The position numbers and the translations under genes are program-made. A model generated the notes under the pieces. The model ran no database searches. It had not been told where the DNA came from and saw only the letters and a list, made by a program, of their open reading frames with translations. A stretch of DNA of 64,000 nt from Archangium sp. Lineage in GTDB: Bacteria; Myxococcota; Myxococcia; Myxococcales; Myxococcaceae. Position 1 is the stretch's first letter. Each line of letters begins with the position of its first letter. Shown piece after piece: positions 61,057 through 64,000 of this stretch. Location of the stretch: positions 124,001 to 188,000 of the forward strand of contig JAUXRX010000004.1 in the NCBI GenBank assembly GCA_030681645.1, written 5' to 3'.

Positions 61057-62751
61057 ATGGCGGCGGTGCTCGGAATCAGCGCGAACTACCACGACGCGGC
61101 CGCGGCGCTCGTCATCGACGGCCAGCTCGTCGCCGCCATGCAGGAAGAGCGCTTCACCCGCATCAAGAACGACGCCTCGCTCCCCCTCGCCGCCGCGCGC
61201 GCCTGCCTGGCCTACGCGAAGCTCGACGCTGCCGCCCTCGACGAGGTGGTCTTCTACGAGAACCCGTACGCCAAGCTCGAGCGGGTCCTCCTCTCCACGC
61301 TGCGCACCTTTCCCCGCGCGCTGCGCCAGTTCCCCCGCGCGCTGGCCTCGCAGCTGGGCAGCAAGCTCTGGGTGCTCGACGCGCTCTCTTCCCAGCTCGG
61401 CGTCTCACGCGACCGCGTCACGCATCGCGAGCACCACGCGTCACACGCCGCGAGCGCGTTCTTCGCCAGCCCCTTTCAGCGCGCCGCGGTGATGACGGTC
61501 GACGCCGTCGGGGAAGAGACGAGCACCGGCCTCTGGCTGGGCGACGGCCACACCCTCACCTGCAAGGCGCGCATCGACTTCCCGCATTCCCTGGGGCTGC
61601 TCTACTCCGCGCTCACCGCGTACCTGGGCTTCGAGGTGAACGAGGGCGAGTACAAGGTGATGGGGCTGGCTGCGTTCGGCAAGCCGCGCTTCCGCGCCGA
61701 GTTCGAGAAGCTGATCAGCCTCACCGCCGACGGCTTCGAGCTGGGCCTCGCCTACTTCGCCTCGCACACCAACACCGAGGTGGGCTTCTCCCCGAAGCTC
61801 GAGGCGCTGCTCGGGCCGCGGCGGCTCCCGGGCACGCCGTGGCTCCTCGATGGGAATGCCGACGACGCGCGCGCGGCCGACGTGGCGGCGACGCTGCAGG
61901 CCGTGCTCGAAGAGGCGCTGCTGCGGCTCGCGGCGCGGGCGAAGTCACTGACCGGCGCCGACGCGCTCTGCCTCGCCGGCGGCGTCGCGCTCAACGCGGT
62001 GGCGAACGGCCGGCTCTTCCGGGAAGCGGGTTTCAGCGAGCTCTTCGTGCAGCCGGCAGCGGGTGACGCAGGCGGCGCGCTCGGCGCGGCGTTGCTGGCT
62101 GCGTCCGAGCGGGGGGAGCGGCGCGGCACCTTCACGCACGCGGCGTGGGGCACCCCGGTGAGCGGCGACGTGGCCCACGGCCTGGCCACCGCACTCGGCT
62201 TGACGGCGACCCGGGTCGAGTCGCCCGTGGACGCCGCCGCGGAGGTGTTGCTGAAGGGTGAAGTGCTCGCCTTCGTGCAGGGCCGCTTCGAGTGGGGCCC
62301 GCGCGCGCTCGGACAGCGGAGCATCCTCTCGCTCCCCGCCCCGCTCGCGGTGAAGGAGCGGCTCAACAAGGTGATCAAACGCCGCGAGCCGTTCCGTCCG
62401 TTCGCGCCGATGGTGCTGGAGGAAGCGGCGAGCACGTACTTCGGCCCCTTCGCGCCGCAGCTCGCGCCCTTCATGACCACGGTGGCCGAGGTGCGGCCCA
62501 CCGCGCGCGCGAGCCTGGAAGCGGTGACGCACGTCGACGGCACGGCCCGGCTGCAGACGGTGAAGCCCGACGCGCTCGCCGGCACCCTGCTCGCCCGCGT
62601 CGCAAAGGAGACCGGCGTGCCCGTGCTGCTCAACACCTCGCTCAACGGCCAGGGCGAGCCCATCGTCGCCACCGAGGCCGATGCGCTGGCCTTCTTCCTC
62701 GCCCATCCCATCGACGCCTTACTCATCGATAACGTCTTGATTTGTCGTTAA
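61057..62751 (+). CDS. NodU/TobZ-type carbamoyltransferase, 564 aa
   Basis: The ATG at 61057 begins MAAVLGISANYHDAAAALV, the actin-like YrdC-free N-terminal fold of carbamoyltransferases. The metal-binding motif is H126-H127-x2-H130 in REHHASHAASAFF. Other hallmarks are VDAVGEETSTGLW, GYLGFEVNEGEYKVMGLAAF-like sequence, LCLAGGVALNAVANGRL, and the C-terminal domain FEWGPRALGQRSIL, REPFRPFAPMVL and NTSLNGQGEPIV. The family uses carbamoyl phosphate and ATP to carbamoylate sugars of antibiotics, Nod factors or surface glycans. No glycosyltransferase or biosynthesis cluster is next to it here, so the acceptor is unknown. A TAA ends it at the AT-rich promoter region. Confidence 0.92.
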   Translation: MAAVLGISANYHDAAAALVIDGQLVAAMQEERFTRIKNDASLPLAAARACLAYAKLDAAALDEVVFYENPYAKLERVLLSTLRTFPRALRQFPRALASQLGSKLWVLDALSSQLGVSRDRVTHREHHASHAASAFFASPFQRAAVMTVDAVGEETSTGLWLGDGHTLTCKARIDFPHSLGLLYSALTAYLGFEVNEGEYKVMGLAAFGKPRFRAEFEKLISLTADGFELGLAYFASHTNTEVGFSPKLEALLGPRRLPGTPWLLDGNADDARAADVAATLQAVLEEALLRLAARAKSLTGADALCLAGGVALNAVANGRLFREAGFSELFVQPAAGDAGGALGAALLAASERGERRGTFTHAAWGTPVSGDVAHGLATALGLTATRVESPVDAAAEVLLKGEVLAFVQGRFEWGPRALGQRSILSLPAPLAVKERLNKVIKRREPFRPFAPMVLEEAASTYFGPFAPQLAPFMTTVAEVRPTARASLEAVTHVDGTARLQTVKPDALAGTLLARVAKETGVPVLLNTSLNGQGEPIVATEADALAFFLAHPIDALLIDNVLICR

Positions 62752-62763
62752 ACTCAATCTCCG

Positions 62764-62793
62764 ACTTGATTTTATCAAGTTCATGGCCATATT
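62764..62793 (+). promoter_or_regulatory. AT-rich promoter with an operator-like palindrome before the DUF2089 gene
   Basis: ACTTGAT-TTT-ATCAAGT (62764-62780) is a perfect 7-base inverted repeat. TTGATT (62766-62771) and CATATT (62788-62793), 16 bases apart, could be -35 and -10 boxes, so the palindrome covers the -35. The ~60 bases are markedly AT-rich against their surroundings. With this promoter the RNA would start around 62800, giving a very short or no leader before the ATG at 62804. Confidence 0.55.
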
Positions 62794-62803
62794 TTGGTCA
62801 TCG

Positions 62804-63181
62804 ATGACGCGAACACTCCCTACCCGCTGTCCGCTGTGTTCGGGCCGGGTCCACGTCGAGCGGTTGAAGTGCGAGAGCTGTGAGAGCGCGGTGGAGGGCC
62901 GGTTCGGCCTCGACTGGCCGGGAGCGCTCTCGCCCGAGCAGTCGGCGTTCGTGAAGGTCTTCCTCATCTGCCGGGGGAAGATCAAAGACGTCGAGCAGGC
63001 GCTGGGCATCTCGTACCCGACGGTGGTTTCGCGGCTGGACGACGTGGTGGCGGCTCTCGGCGGGCCGGACACCGCGCGCGTTTCGACGCCTGAGGCAAAG
63101 CCGCTCGACGTGCTCGAGCAGCTGTCCAAGGGCGACATCGATGTGGACGAAGCAGAACGCCGCTTGCGCAAGAAGCGCTGA
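62804..63181 (+). CDS. DUF2089-family regulator, 125 aa
   Basis: I prefer the ATG at 62804 (MTRTLPTRCPLCSGRVHVER), because family members begin at the zinc ribbon and because an upstream in-frame ATG at 62783 lies between the putative promoter boxes. Two Cys pairs (CPLC and CESC) form the ribbon. Residues ~40-90 hold a helix-turn-helix-like part (FVKVFLICRGKIKDVEQALG then ISYPTVVSRLDDVVAALGG). The C-terminal tail LEQLSKGDIDVDEAERRLRK is the SHOCT-like end of the family. It may bind the palindrome at 62764 and regulate itself. The downstream gene begins ten bases later. Confidence 0.85.
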   Translation: MTRTLPTRCPLCSGRVHVERLKCESCESAVEGRFGLDWPGALSPEQSAFVKVFLICRGKIKDVEQALGISYPTVVSRLDDVVAALGGPDTARVSTPEAKPLDVLEQLSKGDIDVDEAERRLRKKR

Positions 63182-63191
63182 AGGAGTCGTC

Positions 63192-64000
63192 ATGGCCTCG
63201 AAGATCCAATCGATCCCCCTGGAGTTGAGTGAACGCCCGATGCTCGACGTGCACGTCACGGCCGAGCGCATTCGGGTCATCCCGGTCGAAGCGGGCGGCG
63301 TGCCGCGGCTCGAGGTCGAAGGCGGGCGGGGCGACGTGCCGCCGGTCGAGCTCAAGCGCGTGGGTGATCAGCTGATCATCGCCTCGAGCAGCGACCCCGC
63401 GGCGTGGCCGTGGCCGGGGGCGGGCATGGTGCGGAAGCTGACGCTGGTGGTGCCCGAGCACGTGCGCGCGCGCATTCGGCAGGACTTCGGGCAGCTCTTC
63501 GTGGAGCGCCTCGCGGGGTGCGACCTCGAGCTGTCGGCGAGCGCGGGCACCATCTCGCTCGAAGACGTGAAGGGCCGGCTCAAGATCGCGGTCGACTCGG
63601 GCACGGTGTCAGGCGAGCGGCTCGGGGGGACGTTCGACGTGGTGAGCCAGGCGGGCTCGGTGAAGCTGAGCATCGACTCGCTCGACCCCGGCGAGCACCG
63701 CGTGCGCACGGCGATGGGGAGCGTGAAGTTGCTGCTCGCGCCGTCGGTGGTGGTGAAGATGGAAGCGCACACCACGCTCGGCAGCACCCGCGTCAGTCAC
63801 CCCAACACGCCCGACGCCGAGGCGCGCCTGCTGCTCTCGGCGGAGCTCGGGTCGATCAAGGTGAAGACCGGTGGAGCGGTGGAAGACCCGCGGCACGGCG
63901 ACGGACCGGACTGGCGCCGCTTCTGGCGCGACGTGGCGGGCAAGGCGCTGGCGGTGGCGTTCGATGACGAAGCCGGACCGCGCGTGGTGGCCGTGCCTCC
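63192..64000 (+). CDS. DUF4097-like beta-helical protein, N-terminal 269 residues (runs past the window end)
   Basis: AAGGAG overlaps the previous stop codon and fixes the ATG at 63192; the frame is open to base 64000. After ~45 residues, strand repeats of the DUF4097/adhesin type appear: LELSASAGTISLEDVKGRLK, IAVDSGTVSGERLGGTFDVV, SQAGSVKLSIDSL, then AMGSVKLLLAP and AELGSIKVKTGG. There is no signal peptide or transmembrane segment in the visible part. DUF2089 regulators are often encoded next to DUF4097-like proteins, so the two are probably one unit, perhaps in an envelope response. The C-terminus is not seen. Confidence 0.8.
   Translation, partial: MASKIQSIPLELSERPMLDVHVTAERIRVIPVEAGGVPRLEVEGGRGDVPPVELKRVGDQLIIASSSDPAAWPWPGAGMVRKLTLVVPEHVRARIRQDFGQLFVERLAGCDLELSASAGTISLEDVKGRLKIAVDSGTVSGERLGGTFDVVSQAGSVKLSIDSLDPGEHRVRTAMGSVKLLLAPSVVVKMEAHTTLGSTRVSHPNTPDAEARLLLSAELGSIKVKTGGAVEDPRHGDGPDWRRFWRDVAGKALAVAFDDEAGPRVVAVP

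Noticed and set aside
62783-62803. Upstream in-frame ATG for the DUF2089 gene
   Set aside because: It falls between the putative -35 and -10 boxes and would add residues before the zinc ribbon that family members lack.

Overview
The window is a very GC-rich chromosomal segment that looks like a member of the Myxococcota. Supporting traits are the many lipoproteins with Asp-Ala-Gly or Gly-rich linkers, myxobacterial cysteine-rich (DUF4215-type) repeats, Kelch-like propeller lipoproteins, a TonB-dependent receptor that carries its own TonB-C-like domain, abundant hybrid histidine kinases, a non-flagellar chemosensory cluster, and frequent GTG/TTG starts. Genes are densely packed with many ATGA, GTGA and TGATG overlaps. 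I found no rRNA, tRNA, CRISPR array, transposase or phage gene.

Layout. 1-7.2 kb: a partial gene, a YggT-like membrane protein, a four-domain cell-wall hydrolase (GH25-like, two peptidoglycan-binding domains, C39-like), a YbbN-like thioredoxin/TPR protein, a soluble hybrid kinase and a parvulin PPIase. 7.2-13.7 kb: a giant di-haem peroxidase lipoprotein divergent from a CusRS/CopRS-type two-component system, with a cus/cop-box-like palindrome between them. 14-21.5 kb: a lytic transglycosylase, small lipoproteins and membrane proteins, a queuosine-precursor transporter, a DUF1016 nuclease and MoaA.

21.5-37.5 kb is the most coherent system: hybrid kinase, OmpR-type regulator, sulfate-type periplasmic binding protein, O/P-type porin, two chemoreceptors, PhnD-like binding protein, CheY, REC-CheW, CheR, CheW, CheA-REC and CheB. 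Most members are translationally coupled. There is no ABC permease or ATPase and no motility gene, so the binding proteins probably serve sensing. I infer an envelope oxyanion or metal-oxyanion sensing array.

37.5-56.3 kb is mainly cell-surface material: a LAS-type peptidase, an SRCR-domain lipoprotein, a TonB receptor with a partner lipoprotein, a Kelch-like lipoprotein, a collagen-like lipoprotein, a cysteine-free 1026-residue protein, and DUF4215 and other lipoproteins. 56.3-64 kb holds a DUF4105 protein, a coupled trio (membrane ferritin-like protein, dual-specificity phosphatase, rhodanese-thioredoxin), a NodU-type carbamoyltransferase, and a DUF2089/DUF4097-like pair behind an AT-rich promoter with a palindrome.

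Two families of short dispersed palindromic repeats cross the window. Family A has a CTCTCCC...GGGAGAG core; family B has TCACCCCGAGCGGAGTCGAGG. Most copies are intergenic hairpins, but three lie in frame inside genes (family B just after a PPIase signal peptide; family A twice in the DUF4105 gene). This resembles the Rickettsia palindromic elements and is, with the chemosensory cluster, the observation most worth following up.
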